Source of the DNA: Clusia tigrina
Lineage: Eukaryota > Arthropoda > Insecta > Diptera > Clusiidae
Direction of reading: 5' to 3'
NCBI GenBank assembly: GCA_920105625.2
Contig: OV050030.1
Coordinates: forward strand, 323,804,140-323,868,139
DNA: 64,000 nt
Shown here: positions 31,553-43,649 of the stretch, piece by piece
How positions within the stretch are numbered: position 1 is the stretch's first letter
Layout: each line of letters opens with the position of its first letter
The notes under the pieces: generated by a model
What the model saw: the letters and a program-made list of their open reading frames with translations, nothing else
Databases searched by the model: none
What the model was told of the DNA's origin: nothing
Program-made: the position numbers and the translations under genes

Positions 31553-32520
31553 ATGCTCATGCAGAAAGAAATCAGCATTCATTACCGCCTCAACATCACC
31601 TTAAGAACGCGACACACTTCACACTGTATAGTATGGAACTTACAACAGCAGCACTTTTCTGATGACTTTCAGTTACTAAAGAAAAATCAAGTTCTAACAA
31701 GTAATTTGAAATTTGTCACACCATTTATAGACATTTCTCCCGGTTTTGAGATCATCAAGGTTGGTGGTCGCCTTGACTATACCGATCTACCAGACAGGCA
31801 AAAACATCCAATTTGGCTACTCAGCAACTCACAATGTGTTTCGACGTACGTACGTCATCTTCATCTCAGGAATTATCATGCAGGCCCCAAAGCTTCAATC
31901 GCCTTGATACGTCTTGAATATTGGATAGTCAACGCCAGAGACTTAGCTCATCACGTCGTCCGTTCGTGTGTGCATTGCGTCCGATACAAGCCGCCACTGC
32001 AACAACAGGTCATGGGACCGTTATAAAGAGAACGCCTTCAACCAGCAAGATAATTTGAATATTGCGGACTCGACTTTGCGGACCAATAAATACTTACATG
32101 CGAATCCGAGGAAAGGCGCCTTCCAAATCATACTTGGCCGTATTTATTTGCCTTGTCACTAAGGCGGTTCACATGGGAGTGGTCTTGGATTTATCTACGA
32201 AAGCCTTAATAAATGCGTTAAAACGTCGGCGAAAGATGCCGTGCGACATTTTCTGTGACAACGCCACGAGTTTTGTAGGAGCATCCAACTATCTACAAGA
32301 AGTCAAGCAATTTTTATTTAAACACGAAACGCTCTGGGAGGCAGCAGTTAAAAGCGCAAGGGGACTACTATATCCAACATTGGCTAATACAAAATTAACC
32401 TTTGAAGAGCTGAGCACAGTCGCCGTGGAGATAGAGGCCCTACTAAACTCGCGCCCACCTTCACCACTGTCATCACATCCTAATGAATTCGAAGCACTGT
32501 GAAGACGGAAAATACTACAG
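31553..32520 (+). pseudogene. pol: BEL-B integrase, frameshifted
   Basis: The first piece (to 32026) reads IIKVGGRLDYTDLP, the BEL/Pao pre-integrase signature. The HHCC domain follows: HLRNYHAGPKAS and SCVHCVRYKP. After a stop near 32026 and a frame change near 32085 the core continues: FICLVTKAVH, FCDNATSFVGAS (second aspartate), LWEAAVKSARG (glutamate) and ALLNSRPPSPLS. The first catalytic aspartate (CGLDFA) is in a different frame. The frame stops at 32502. Confidence 0.87.
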
Positions 32521-33440
32521 GTATTTTGCGCATACACAACTCATCTACAACATGCAACATCTCACAGCCTAAAAAAGGTAACCACCTCCCACGCTAAATG
32601 CAACAACAAACACAGCATACAAGTATAACAAAACATTAACGCACAGACAATCGGATCAATAAGCGTAAAGGTTTTAATGAGCTCATAAACGTAAAGTGTT
32701 ATATTGAACACTACGGCGACCAAAGGCGGAACACGGAGAAAAACGAGAGATCAACAAACACAAAGCATTCAGCAGGAGGAGTACAAATAAATATTTACAA
32801 CACCAACACTACAGCGACCAAAAGCGGAATTCGGAGAAGCACGAGAGAGCAGCATACACAAAGCAGTGAGCAGGCGAAGTACAAAGAAATATATACAACA
32901 GCAACAACAAGACGACAACAACCACACTACAACCAACGGTTGCGGTCAGGCCGAACTGACTGCAGGCAACAACACTGCTGGACAAAGAGGTGGTTGACCA
33001 ACAGAAGTAGAAGGTGGACTGAGGACAATTGGACCACAACACCAACAAGCACTGTGTATACTGAGTATAAGTAAATATCTACAATAACAACAAGAAGACG
33101 ACTACAGCCAACGGCAGCGGTCAAGCCGCACTGACTGCAGGCAACAGGATAACTAGAGGTATTATAACGAAATGGTGATCAGCAGAAGTTGAAGGTGGCC
33201 CAAGGATAATTGGACCACAATAACAACAAGCACAAACAAAGCGGGCCAACTGAGATTTGTCCATACAATGGTACACCCACAACAACACGATGCACTCGTC
33301 CCGGTGGCAGCTCTCGCTTTATAAGCGGAGTGGCCCGGGCAGTGAGTCTCTTTGATCCAGCATCGATCGACGAGTATACAACGCACCAAGCTTCTATAAA
33401 CACCAGTAGTGACTACGAGTAGTACTGACGATAAACAAAC
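32521..33440 (+). repeat. Non-coding tract with diverged 175-bp tandem units, possible BEL LTR or UTR
   Basis: Units around CCAACGG-GCGGTCA-GCCG-ACTGACTGCAGGCAAC occur at about 32933 and 33108 and share GGA-AATTGGACCACAA downstream, so the period is 175 bases. The tract is CAACAA-rich. Around 33300-33420 lies CTTTATAAGCGGAGTG with GGGCAGTGAGTCTC, LTR-promoter-like words, but no paired copy exists in the window. No supported coding region. Confidence 0.5.
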
Positions 33441-34795
33441 ATAGACAGAGCCAGGAGATTATGGTTTTAACCGACTCTCCCCGAGACACATACGCAACAG
33501 AGACATAGCCAGAAGTTTATGGTTGTAACCGATTCTCCAGGTAGTAGTTCTAAAGGATCAAAGTCAGCAGAAGAAATGCAAAATAAGGCATTGCTTCAAA
33601 ATATTAAATTTGTGTTTATACTTAAAAGAAGAGATTTCTGCTCTTAAAAATGAAAATGAGAAAATTGAAAATAAATCTATAGGCAATGTTAATAACCATG
33701 AATAATAATTAATCCAATTAACAAGAAAATTAGAATTCATATGAAACAGATGAGGAGGAGCTAACTCGAGAGGCAGACTGGATCCTTAAAAAGAAAAGGC
33801 CAGCTAAAAAATGTAGAGACGAATGCATTCAAAGTTCGCAAAGTAAGTATTCCGATCACACAAAGTAATCTGTTGTTATTCCAAATGTTATTGATACAAA
33901 ATCGAATAAATCTGCAATTGCTAATAAAATATTTCGACCACCACCAATTGTAGTTAACGATACCAACGATTTTTAAAAATGCATTCTAAGCTTATCATAT
34001 AGATTATAAATAGGTTCTTAAAAATACTTTTATGGGACGCCAACGGCTTAGCCAAACATCAAAATTAGCTAGAGCTTTTGGTAAACAACGACGATATCCA
34101 CATCTGTATAATAACTGAAAAACATTTCACGAGACACTCTCATTTAACTCTTTTTAGGACTACACCCTTTAACATTCCATTCATTGTGAGGGGGGTGGTT
34201 GTGCAATTATAATTAATAATAGCATAATTCATCACCTAGAAAATCAATTAAACTCAGACGAATTTAAAACAACTTCCGTTTCTGTTGATACTTTTAATCA
34301 GCCATTGTTTCTAACAGCATTATACACGAAGACACCAACTAAATTTAGAGCAGAACTTGACTCTCATTGGGCGATACAAAGGTCACTATATTATAGGTGG
34401 TAACTTCAGTGCGAAACACACACTCTGGGGCTCCAGGCTCACAACATATACACTACACAGGATGCGATAACCGGCAACCCCACATATTGGCCTTCAGATA
34501 CCAACATGGTCCCTGATTTGACTGACTTTATTATTATTTATTCAAAAATATTCCTGCGAGCCATCTCACCATCGCCAAAAATTTTTATTTGAGCTCTGAC
34601 CATTCGCCTGTATTCTTAGCAATGTCTGAAAATACAACTTTAAATCAAATCTCTTCACGCTTGATAGATAATCTACTTGAATGAAAAGTTTTCCAATTGG
34701 ACTTGGAAAACTCGGTTATTGAACAACTGGAAGATGAGGGGCTTCGGTTCCCACAGAAAATCCAAAATGCAGCCTGGAACAGTACTACCAAACAA
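33440..34795 (+). pseudogene. Jockey-C: ORF1 remnant and ORF2 endonuclease
   Basis: Stop-riddled plus strand. ORF1 traces: an EEMQNKALLQNIK segment near 33570 and FRPPPIVVNDTND near 33940, the Jockey PPPI signature. ORF2 endonuclease traces: LLWDANGLAKHQ (34025), GGGCAIIINNS (34195), TALYTKTPTKF (34315), GGNFSAKHTLWGSR (34400), NPTYWPSDTNMVPDLTDF (34470) and LSSDHSPVFL (34590). It breaks off near 34795 where the minus-strand RNase H LINE begins, and resumes near 37250. One of the oldest-looking elements here. Confidence 0.8.
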
Positions 34796-34802
34796 TGAAC
34801 AG

Positions 34803-37140
34803 TTAGATTAGGTTATACTGGCCGGCCGTGACGGCCACACATAGACCTACAAGGTGCCAGATGGATATCCATTTAAGAGCTGTAGTATGCATCGTTGAGC
34901 AGGGAGACACTCTTAGCAAATCTTAAGAACGAAACTTTCCCTAGTTGTGCGGCCTCTTCCAGGCCTTCAAACCAGGGGGCTCCCAGATGTGATAAGTGCA
35001 TTTTCGATATTGCCGGTTAGTCGATGCTCCAAAGTTTCTCTTGCGCCTCACATTTTCTGTGTACCACCCTTACACAGTAACGACTTAAGTTCTGCAATCC
35101 TTTCTCGGAAGTGCCAGTATCGATTTGGTCTGAGTGCCGTAAGGATTGCGCTTGAGCTTTGCGATTTTACATGTGGAACTACAGTACCGTTCTTTCACCT
35201 CTCTCATCAGTACGTTACATACTTGCTCGTTTGGTAGTAATATTCCTCATTTTGCAATGGCATCCGCACTCCCATTTCTCTCTGTGTTATTATGCCCTGG
35301 CACCCAGTAGATATGTAGCTTTCGATTGGTGGCCAGTCTATCTATAACTGCTTTCTATTGCAGAACATTTCTGGAAGATGTACAGTATAAAATTATAGCT
35401 TTGATCGCAACCTGGCTATTTATGTTGAAGTTTAGTATGAAACGGTGTTGAAAGCACCAGCTCTATCTAGAAATACTCCTAGGGAGTATTCTTCATACTC
35501 CAGTACTCATTCAATATTAAGGAGTGGGCCCTACAAATGTTGGCTCTTCACCCAGATTAGAAATACTTAGTCTAATTTGCATAATAAAGTTGAAAAGAGA
35601 CTCACCTCTGACTTTCTTGTCGGTACTGCTCCACACAAAGTGGTGTGCATTTGCGTCCGAACCTATGATGGTGGCTAATTTTTGTAGCAGGACGCCAGGA
35701 GCAGAGGTTGAACCTCTCTACCGATACAACAGTCAAATTGCCTTTAGAAAGGTTGGATACAATATAACAAATCATCTTCAGCTGTTCTTACCTTATTGGT
35801 TATGCTTGGGATGTATGTTCGAAAATTCTCTGACTTCAGTCCAGAAACCACGTTACCCGATGCTATCCTTGGATCCTGAACCAGAGCCACATAGTACCCG
35901 CCCTCCTCTAGATTGAGAAAGAGTTCCGCGGAAGTAATTCTACACAGATGGAGATTTATCTGCAGAACCCTCAGTTAGAGCTTCTGTCTCTTTCTTGGAG
36001 TTGGGTTTAGTCGCAATATCCCTGTCTCCATCTCATCGTTCAGGTTAAGGGTGGATTCTAGGATATCTTCAATACCGAGTTACTTTTCCACCTCCCCCGT
36101 CTCGAGTGTGTTCGTGTTTTCGTCATTCGCTACACACTCCCTACACCCCAAGCCATTTTCCCGAAGCGTGTGTCCAATACTCCTCGGTCAACTTGTTTAT
36201 TTAGAGTATATAGTTTTGTCCTTCCGCCGTATTTGTCGGCTTTGTGACATGCAGCACTGCCACCCATTGGTCGGCATATCCGAAGAGCATCCTCTGGCTT
36301 TACCACTCGACGCATGAATACCTTCGCTTCGGGTAAAGATGGGTTGCTACTTCGGCGCAGTATTTCCAGTACCTCCCCGACTCACAGGCCTTGGAATGTC
36401 TGACTACTCCCTTAACCCATATCAATGTCGCATCGGCCTTGCATCTTGGCTTACCTGGAAAGTGGACCCGACCCTTCTCCACAGTTTTTTTGGCCAAAGC
36501 CTACCTCTCCTTCGCCTCTTTCGTGAGGTCGGACTTTCCCGTCAAACGACAGCAGATTTTTACCGCAGCCTTATATGCAGCCTTCGCCTTCACTCCCTCT
36601 CTGCTTTTCGGTTTTCCCGAGGGCCTTTCTCTGTGGAACTGACACCTGCGGGGAATTCCAGAGGGAGTAGTAGCACATCTTCATCCTCGGTTTTGACGCT
36701 GGCAACGCTTTCGTGGTCCGAAACCGCTTTGGTGGTCTACCAGCACCCGCTTGTTGTGTTGTGTCGTCGCCCGAGTCTCTATGGAATACGGCACTCATGC
36801 GCTGTAGTGTGACAGTAGCTTTTGAACTACTGGGGCCTGCTCCAACCCCAGCAGAGGTGCAGCCACTGGCGACACAGTTATTAACTTCTTCACTGTGCCC
36901 GCCGGTGATAGCAGCTGCCTCTCCCACCGACTTTGGTTTTTCCTTCAGAGACCATACCCTAACGTTTTATGCCTACCGCCAGACACCTCCTAACAATAAT
37001 TCGAATACGGCGCCACATGTCACCCACAGGAGAACAGCATATAAATCTGAGGTCCCCGTAAGCACCATTTGGAGCCGTACCCCAATCTTAGCTACATTTC
37101 ATATTACCTACACCTGGTCCTGACTGTTCACTGTAGTGTC
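34803..37140 (-). mobile_element. LINE relic with RNase H domain, inserted in Jockey-C
   Basis: The minus strand reads endonuclease C-terminus GSDANAHHFVWSS (near 35660) and RGESLFNFIM. A remnant of RT around AGAFNT (near 35450) and RNase H IYWVPGHNNTERNGSADAIAK (near 35310-35250) follow. The 5' part (36927-36000) has ORF1-like frames with a basic GRPPKRFRT segment. The 3' end is marked by GGCCAGTATAACCTAATCTAAC at 34803-34824. Most of RT is deleted. RNase H-bearing ORF2 is typical of I-related and some LOA LINEs; the exact clade is unclear. Confidence 0.7.
36000..36927 (-). pseudogene. ORF1-like region of the RNase H LINE relic
   Basis: Minus-strand frames 36927-36571, 36497-36300 and 36315-36130 form a discontinuous ORF: an S/T/G-rich start, the basic segment AGRPPKRFRTTKA and later RYWKYCAEVATH and MRRVVKPEDALRIC. 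No zinc knuckle was recognised. Position upstream of the endonuclease trace suggests ORF1, but function is inferred from position only. Confidence 0.4.
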
Positions 37141-38480
37141 TAAGAGCACTACTATACTCAGCAAGGTTAATAAGGTGCATATAAAAGCCACCCAGTTGGC
37201 ACCCGCCAGGAGGCTAAGAGGATTTTCGCTAACTACAAAGGACAGTTGTAAATAGGAAAAAGTATCTTGCTTACATCACGGGCATGGTAGTTGAGAAAAG
37301 AAACGACTACGATGGCAACAATCTCGGTCTCCAGTAGAAAAAAAAATAGACAACTACGCGAACTAATCAGGGCATTTAAGGATGACGCATTTAACCGATT
37401 CCTGATAGGGCTGTCAACCAATAAAGGCAAGACTTATGGAAGGCGCCAAAAGCGTCCATGCGGCCTGTGAATCATACCGCTCCAATTAAAATAAGCTTAC
37501 ACCAATGGGCAAAAACATGCATACAAAAGAAAACCTCTTTGTTGAGCATCTACTGAAAACTGTTACTCCAAATGAAGGTTCTGAGGAAATAGATATATTT
37601 TCGAACTGGATAGAAAATTATATATACATTGCGCCAGAAACATATGAAGAAGTAGTGGGTCAAGTTTTCATCTTATAATGGTCGAAGTTCTTCAAAATTC
37701 GCCCGCATTATTTTTTCCTATATTTGATAAATTCATATATATACTTAAGATATGTGCTTATCTACTGGAGCACGAGCGAGGTAACAATGACTCTCAAATC
37801 TAGAAAATCACAAAATGATGTATAAATCGAAGCCTCAACGATCAAATTGCAATCAGCTCTGAATTACGTTATCTCATGGGAAAAAAAAGGGCGTACTAAA
37901 CTTAGTAACGCTAAGTCTGTGAATATAGTATATTCTTTAAAAAACATTCCACACAAACACGTTTATATAAAAGCGGTAACTGTACCCTACATAAAGGTAT
38001 AGCTACCTTGGTGTTAAGGTTAACGCCAAGCTACTTTGAAAGTGCACGTCAAGAAAAACGGGAAGAACTCGACTTAAAAGTAAATAAATTACCTCATGGC
38101 AGACACTCTACGCTTTCAAGCCATAACAATCTACTGATATATAGAAAAATTTTGAAGCCGGTTTTGACTTATGGAATACAATTTTAGGGATGGGCTAGTG
38201 AAAAATGCATTTGCACTATCCAAAGACTTCAAAAAAAGGTATTGCGACATATTGTAAATGTCCCATACTACGTAAGAAACTATGGCCCCCTCGTGATCTT
38301 GACATGCCAACCGTAATTAACGTGGCGAAATAATTTGCTATGGCTCACAAACAGCGACTAAGATGTCATGTTAAGGTTGAAGCATCAAGTCTACTCCAGA
38401 GACTGCAGTGAGTCGACGACTCAAACTCAAAATCGTAACAGACCTCATGGGAAACCAGTAGCAGCAGTTGTATAAAACAT
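37141..38480 (+). pseudogene. Jockey-C ORF2 RT remnants and 3' end
   Basis: After the LINE relic the plus strand again shows Jockey-clade sequence. RSPVEKKIDNYARELIRAF lies around 37330. After a deleted RT core come AKSVNIVYSLKNIPHKHVY (37910), LLIYRKILKPVLTYGIQF (38135) and IQRLQKKVLRHIVNVPYYVRN (38220). The frame changes repeatedly. The catalytic RT centre is missing. The 3' end lies near 38480, before a microsatellite. Confidence 0.78.
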
Positions 38481-38540
38481 ATTTAAATAGTATATAAAAT
38501 ACACCATGCACATTTTTCTTTTTAAATTTATTGTAGGCAA

Positions 38541-38646
38541 ATATATAAATATACATATACATATACATACACATATACATATACATATACCTATACACAT
38601 ATATATACATATTCATATACATATATATGTACTTATATATACATAT
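38541..38646. repeat. CATA/TA-rich microsatellite
   Basis: A run of CATATA and CACATATACATA words directly precedes the LTR-like sequence. The same kind of run precedes the homologous LTR segment in both palindrome arms (59920-60028; inverted at 53200-53308), so it may be part of that LTR. Confidence 0.85.
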
Positions 38647-38908
38647 TGTTGGGTCATGCTGTATTTTCCGCTGCTTGTTTCTCATTTTTGTAATTTTATA
38701 TAGTTTCTGTTTTGAAATGTACCGCTTAATGCACATACATATGCAAATGCATATAGGAGTACACATACTTATCTCTTCAAAATTAAGAATTAATAAACTT
38801 GCTGTATTAGAAGCAGCAGACGGACGGTACGCATTTTCGATTTGCAATTTTGATCTTAGACTTTTATTTGAATTTTAGAACTTATAGTGGAAAACGCTTT
38901 AATATACA
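38647..38908 (+). repeat. BEL-A 5' LTR (about 262 bp)
   Basis: It starts TGTTGGGTCATGCTG and ends near ATATACA, five bases before a primer-binding site. The first 180 bases match 60029-60200 and its inverted copy in the left arm, which shows it is a repeated LTR. A BEL/Pao gag follows downstream in the same orientation. Confidence 0.75.
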
Positions 38909-38913
38909 TTTTT

Positions 38914-38931
38914 TGGCGCCCGAGCAGGGAC
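38914..38931 (+). promoter_or_regulatory. BEL-A primer-binding site, tRNA-Lys type
   Basis: TGGCGCCCGAGCAGGGAC, the sequence expected opposite a tRNA-Lys 3' end. The same 18-mer serves the env-bearing provirus (49684-49667 and 63547-63564). Confidence 0.88.
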
Positions 38932-39436
38932 TTAATCGTTGTATATTAAAAATAAATTAAATTGAGAAATTAAACATGTAATTAAAATTTTGCTATTCGC
39001 GTCGTGCAATTATTGTATAACATAAATTAAAATATTATAAGTAATAGTGCAACCTTTTTTATTATGCAACGATTTGGCCCATAAACATTAAACATATTCA
39101 CATACAATGTATTAATAGATTAACAATATATGTACATACATATATTTTACTAAGTGAAATAGTTCGTTTCTAATGCAAACTTTGGATGCAAATCAACGAC
39201 CATTAGACCACATTCTTTCAATCGATTAGCTAAACCGCCGTCATCGCTGCCGTCGATATTGCTGCTTTCGATTATGCTATCATCGTTTATTTTTTATGTA
39301 GTTAATATTTTTAGCTGTAGCTAATATTGAAGAGGTTGATGAAGCTAGCAATTGTCGCGGTGAGTTGACAGACATCTACATAACTGCAAGACTTCGTATA
39401 CAAACGTAGTTGGGGGATGATCCCATCAATTCAACA
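38932..39436 (+). other. BEL-A leader
   Basis: AT-rich non-coding sequence between the PBS and the gag ATG; no supported feature. An AT-rich patch with ATGTACATACATA lies near 39128. Confidence 0.6.
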
Positions 39437-40425
39437 TGTTCAATACGGTGAATTCAAAATTGGCAACATTGAAATTGTCTACATTCAGCGGCAAATACCC
39501 TGAATTTCGAAATTTCATTGTATCATTCAACCAAATAATTGATCGCGAAGTTGATCAATTGTCTCGATTGTCAAGCACTTGAAACCGAAAGGGCATTCCA
39601 GGTAACAAATGAGAATTATCCAAAAGCTTTAGCATGGTTAAAGGTACTTTATGATAATTCGACACTAATTTTTTTGGAAAATATTTCGTCTCTCTCCAAA
39701 CCCAGCACCCCGCAATTGCGAATTGTGCGTGTTATTGTAATAACACATATAATTCTGATAGTGTCTCGTCGACTTCACGGGCAACGCAAGAAGTGTCATC
39801 AGCTCCTACGCCGGATTTGCCATCAAATTCGAAGGATGCTGTCACACACACGCATGTGGACACCTCATCAATGGATTATGTTATTCTTGCAACTGCTATG
39901 GTGATGGTTCGAGATGCAGCTGGTTAGTAGAAGCTGGGTAGATCTCTACTGGGCTCATGCTCACAGGTAAACTTCATTACAGATAAATTCTCACAAAAAT
40001 TAAAATTGCCGAGGGCCAAACACAATATTGATATTCAAAGTATTGGAAACTTGTCCACAAACATAATGTACAAATCTTCGGCTACAATCAAATCGAAATG
40101 AAATGGATTCGAGCTGCCTCTTACATTCTGCATAACATCGCAGATCGCCTACCAGCCTGACGCGAAAATCGACGTCACATCGTGGAATATTCCATCGAAT
40201 GTAGAACTTGCGGATGAGCAATTCTACAACTCGAGTCGGATAGACTTATTATTGGGAACTGGTAGTTTTTTCGTATTTTGCCTATAGTACTTGGCGAAAA
40301 CCTCCCCATTTTACAGAAGACATTGCTCGGCTGGGTGGTATCTGGTTAGTACCAAGGGCTCACAAACACGCAAACATGCATGCTTGTATGTAGGTATAGA
40401 ACGGGATCCAATTGTGCCAGTCATA
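39437..40425 (+). pseudogene. gag: BEL-A gag and protease remnants
   Basis: From ATG 39437 the frame reads KLSTFSGKYPEFRNFIVSFNQ, the conserved start of the BEL/Pao Gag domain. After a frame change near 39560 come CQALETERAFQVTNENYPKAL and LIFLENISSL. Protease traces follow at about 39940-40300: LLGSCSQVNFITDKFSQKLKL and SRIDLLLGTGS, with the active-site aspartate position replaced by G. Several stops. RT onward is absent; gypsy-3 begins at about 40430 on the other strand. Confidence 0.85.
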
Positions 40426-40429
40426 GTCG

Positions 40430-41160
40430 TTGGTAAAGGATAACATGAATTCATTTAATATGCGGTGATTTCTTTCTACTGATCCTAATGTTTGGTGATG
40501 GTATGGTGTAGAGAATTGTTGTTCAATGTCTAGGAATTTTCAAATGTTGTGCATGAGCTCATTTGTGAACTCAGTGCCTCTATCTGATTTTAGTGTCTTA
40601 AAATGGCCATATTTTAAGATACATTATTCTACTACTGTTTTAGCTATGGTTTTAGCGTCTTTGGTTTCTATTGGGTGTGCTATTACAAATTTTGTCAGTT
40701 CGCACTGTATTGTGAGTATGTATCTGAATCTGTCTGACATTCTTAGTTGTCAACTGTGTCTATTTCAAGTACTTCAAAACTAGTGTTTGGTGTGTCTGTA
40801 ATTATTTCTTTTTCGTGTATATGTTTAGTTATTTTATTCTCTGCACATTTGTCACAGTGTTTTATAAATTCTTTCACCATTCGACTCATATTTTCCCGCA
40901 TATCTCTTTGTTTTAGATTCAGAATGGTTTTTCTTATACCAAGGTGTCCTCCATGAGTTGTGGTATTCATTTATTAATTTGTATTTAATTATATCGTTTT
41001 CAATTTCTTTAGGCGATTCATATATAATAATCTTGTATGCGAAACGTTTTTCTTTAATTTGCTTTTCCTGCTTTTTCTTAAATATATCTTTAAATTCTTC
41101 TTTTTGTATACCTTCAAAAATTATATGTTTATTCGATAACGCTAAAATGTCACCTTTAAC
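40430..41160 (-). pseudogene. pol: gypsy-3 integrase and N-terminal zinc domain
   Basis: The zinc domain shows YHNTTHGGHLG (near 40960) and HCDKCAENK (near 40850). The core has EIDTVD (D1, near 40750), LKSDRGTEFTNEL (D2, near 40590) and GSVERNHRILN (E, near 40480), so all three acidic residues are kept. A stop interrupts between D1 and D2 (TVVE-stop-CILKYG near 40628). Sequence ends near 40430 before the C-terminal domain. Confidence 0.88.
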
Positions 41161-41226
41161 TTTTTAATTTCAGATGGTAGCTTCTCCATAATCGAAACGT
41201 ATTTCGTATAGTTATCACTAGATCTA

Positions 41227-42760
41227 CTATGCATAGTTTTTTGTATTAAGAGGTGACAACTTCTCCAGAAACGATACGGATTTCGGTGTATTATCATTGT
41301 ACCCTACGCGCAATATATTCTTATCTTTTTCATAGATTAATTGAGTACTCTTCATATTTATATCGTTCGCTTTTTCAAATTTCAATTTTGTAATGTATCT
41401 GACGTCATTGATAGATGTACAGTCCCAGATATGAAGTTGATCAGACTTCTCTTGGGTTTTGCATTTTACTTGTTTTTGTTGGTCTGCATGTTTTTTGGCA
41501 GCCATTCCCCTTGTTATAATTAATGTTCTTTTAGCTTTTCCATCGGTTTCTTTGGGAATCATTTCTTCTAAGGTTTCAGAATCAATTCTGATTCTGGAAA
41601 AAGCGTCTGCGTTGGTATTTGATTTTTCTTTTTTGTATATTATTTCGAACTCATATTCTGATAGGTCTAGTCCTATTCTTGTCAGTTTAGAGGAAGGGTT
41701 CTTATGGACGAAAAGCGACACTAACGGCCTGTGATGCGTTACTACGTGGAACTTCTTTCCGACTAGATATGGTCTAAAAAACTGTATGCCTCAATGGATT
41801 GCAAGTAGTACTTTTTCAATTGTTGATATTTTTATTTCGTGTCTTAACAATGACTTGCTTGCGTAGGAAATTGGAACATCTTCGTCAATTTCACCTTGCG
41901 ATAGTACTGCACCTAGAGCATAGTCAGATGCGTCAGTGGTTAGTATGAAAGGTTTTGTAAAGTCTGGATATCTCAATATTGGTGGGTTCATCAATTTGTT
42001 TTTAAAGTGCTGAATGCTGTTTGTCGTTCCTCGTTCCATACAAAAGGTTGGCCTTTCTTTAAAAGGTTATTCAGGCTTTTTGTGATACTCGCAAAATTGG
42101 GTATAAATCTACGAAAGTAGTTGCAAAAAGTAAGGAATCTTCTTAACTCATCTGGGTTTTTGGGGGTAATTGCTTGGAATTTTGCTGGATCCGTTTTTTA
42201 CCATGTGGTGTGATCAAATGGCCTAGATAAACTACCTCTGGTCTTAGAAAATGACATTTTGACGGATTTAGCTTTAGATTGTATTGACGCAGTCTTTCAA
42301 ATGTTTTTCTTAAATTTTCATTGTGATGTTTGAGGCTGCATCCGAATACAATTATATCGTCTACTTAAAGGAAAGCATTAGAACCTAAACCTGCCAATGT
42401 AAGCATTCTTTGGAAACTGCTAGAGGATATTTTCAATCCAAAAGGGAGTAAATTGGTAGTGTCCATTTGTTGATGAAAATGCTATTAGGGGCCTGGAGTT
42501 CTTGTTCAGTGGAATTTGGTGAAAAGAGTTTGTCATGTCCAGAGTAGACAAGCATTTTGCTCTACCCAGTCCGTCCAGTACATCCTCCAATCTCGTTAAT
42601 GGCAATTTTTCGCTGGTTAGTTTATCATTTAATTTCCTATAGTCAACTACGAGTCTCCATTTTTTGTCTTCGTTATCGGGAGTTTTCTTCGGAACCAATA
42701 ACAATGGTGAGTTGTAAGGGCTGTTTAATTGTTCAATTATTTTGTCCCTGAGCAGTTTCT
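41227..42760 (-). pseudogene. pol: gypsy-3 reverse transcriptase and RNase H, broken
   Basis: Motifs: SPYNSPLLLVPKK (near 42700), VVDYRKLND, STLDMTNSFHQIP and TPFW (the FG of the fingers lost), then VDDIIV with a TAA at 42367-42365 in place of the tyrosine of YVDD. RNase H follows with TTDASDYALGAVLSQGE (near 41930), a stop near 41788, and HHRPLVSLF. The linker continues to a stop at 41227. A related frame in gypsy-4 keeps the aspartate (IDHRPL) where gypsy-3 has histidine (THHRPL). Confidence 0.88.
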
Positions 42761-43199
42761 ATACCTGTTTTTCTATTTCTTAATGTTGTATTTGGGATAA
42801 ACGACAATTTTTTATGTAAACTAGTGAATTGTCTATGATGGATAGGTTTTGAGTGTAGAAGTTATTTGCAGTAAGTGGATCTTCGTCCAGATGAAATATG
42901 TCTTGATATTCTCTGAACATATTGATTAGTTATTCCTGTGTTGTTTTATCGGAAATTTTTAATTGTAGTGTTTCTAGTGGTGTGTTGAATCTGTGATTGT
43001 CATTTTTGATACGTTCAGTACAGAATATCATAGTTTTTCAAAGGCTCAGTTTTTATTTGTATATTTTTTAAATGTATCTGGTGGTCATTTGTATTTATTA
43101 GTTTGATGTGTCGTATTCCCTTTGCTGGTACTATTGTATTTGCTACAAATACGCCTTTTTCTATTTCACTATTTAACACTAATTTATCTTCTTCTTTCT

Positions 43200-43620
43200 A
43201 AATTTATATGTTGAATTATTTCTGTTCTTGCGTATTGGTATCGTTATGTATGGAATGTGTAGTAAACGAATTTCCATTGGTAGCGTTATGTCTGTGTCTG
43301 TTATCGTTATTGTTAGGCTGAATGTTTCATAGTCAATTTTGCACAGAAATGCTGATAAAAAGTCTCTTCCGAGTATACCTTTTACTATATGGAATTGTTG
43401 TTTAATGTTTTGTTGTTGTATTCTGAATTCAAAATGTGATTTTCCTAATGAATGTACCTCTTCATTTATTATTCCCGTTAGCTTACATTTATCTTTTGAG
43501 GAAATTATTTGGTCTTCGCTCTTTTGCTTAGAAATAGAGATATCAGCTCCGGTGTCAATTAAAAATGTTAAGTGTTGCTGTAGATTTGTGCAATGTAAAG
43601 TTATGTAGTTTGTTAAGTTA
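43200..43620 (-). CDS. pol: gypsy-3 aspartic protease
   Basis: The minus frame at about 43620-43200 reads LTFLIDTGADISIS (active-site DTG near 43553). About 55 residues later GILGRDFLSAFLC supplies the ILG segment. Open across the domain. It would process the Gag-Pol polyprotein. Confidence 0.82.
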
Positions 43621-43649
43621 TTTGATATTTTGTAGATATTTAATTTTCG

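Larger units (their letters stand above)
29905..32520 (+). mobile_element. BEL-B: BEL/Pao pol remnant
   Basis: In order: RT (29905-30540), RT thumb/RNase H (30636-31091), RNase H-integrase linker (31100-31550) and integrase (31553-32502). It starts abruptly after the R1/LOA-B A tail without gag or protease. A 165-bp tandem duplication lies in the RT thumb. Multiple frameshifts; no LTR assigned with confidence. Confidence 0.87.

Noticed and set aside
34803..34824. True telomeric (TTAGG)n block
   Set aside because: Only about two imperfect units, at a LINE 3' end; too short to be telomeric DNA.
36339..36812. Plus-strand frame of 157 codons
   Set aside because: Serine/leucine-rich shadow of the minus-strand ORF1-like region of the RNase H LINE; no domain.
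38371..38847. Minus-strand frame rich in Y, M and I repeats
   Set aside because: It is translation of the CATA/TA microsatellite, not a protein.
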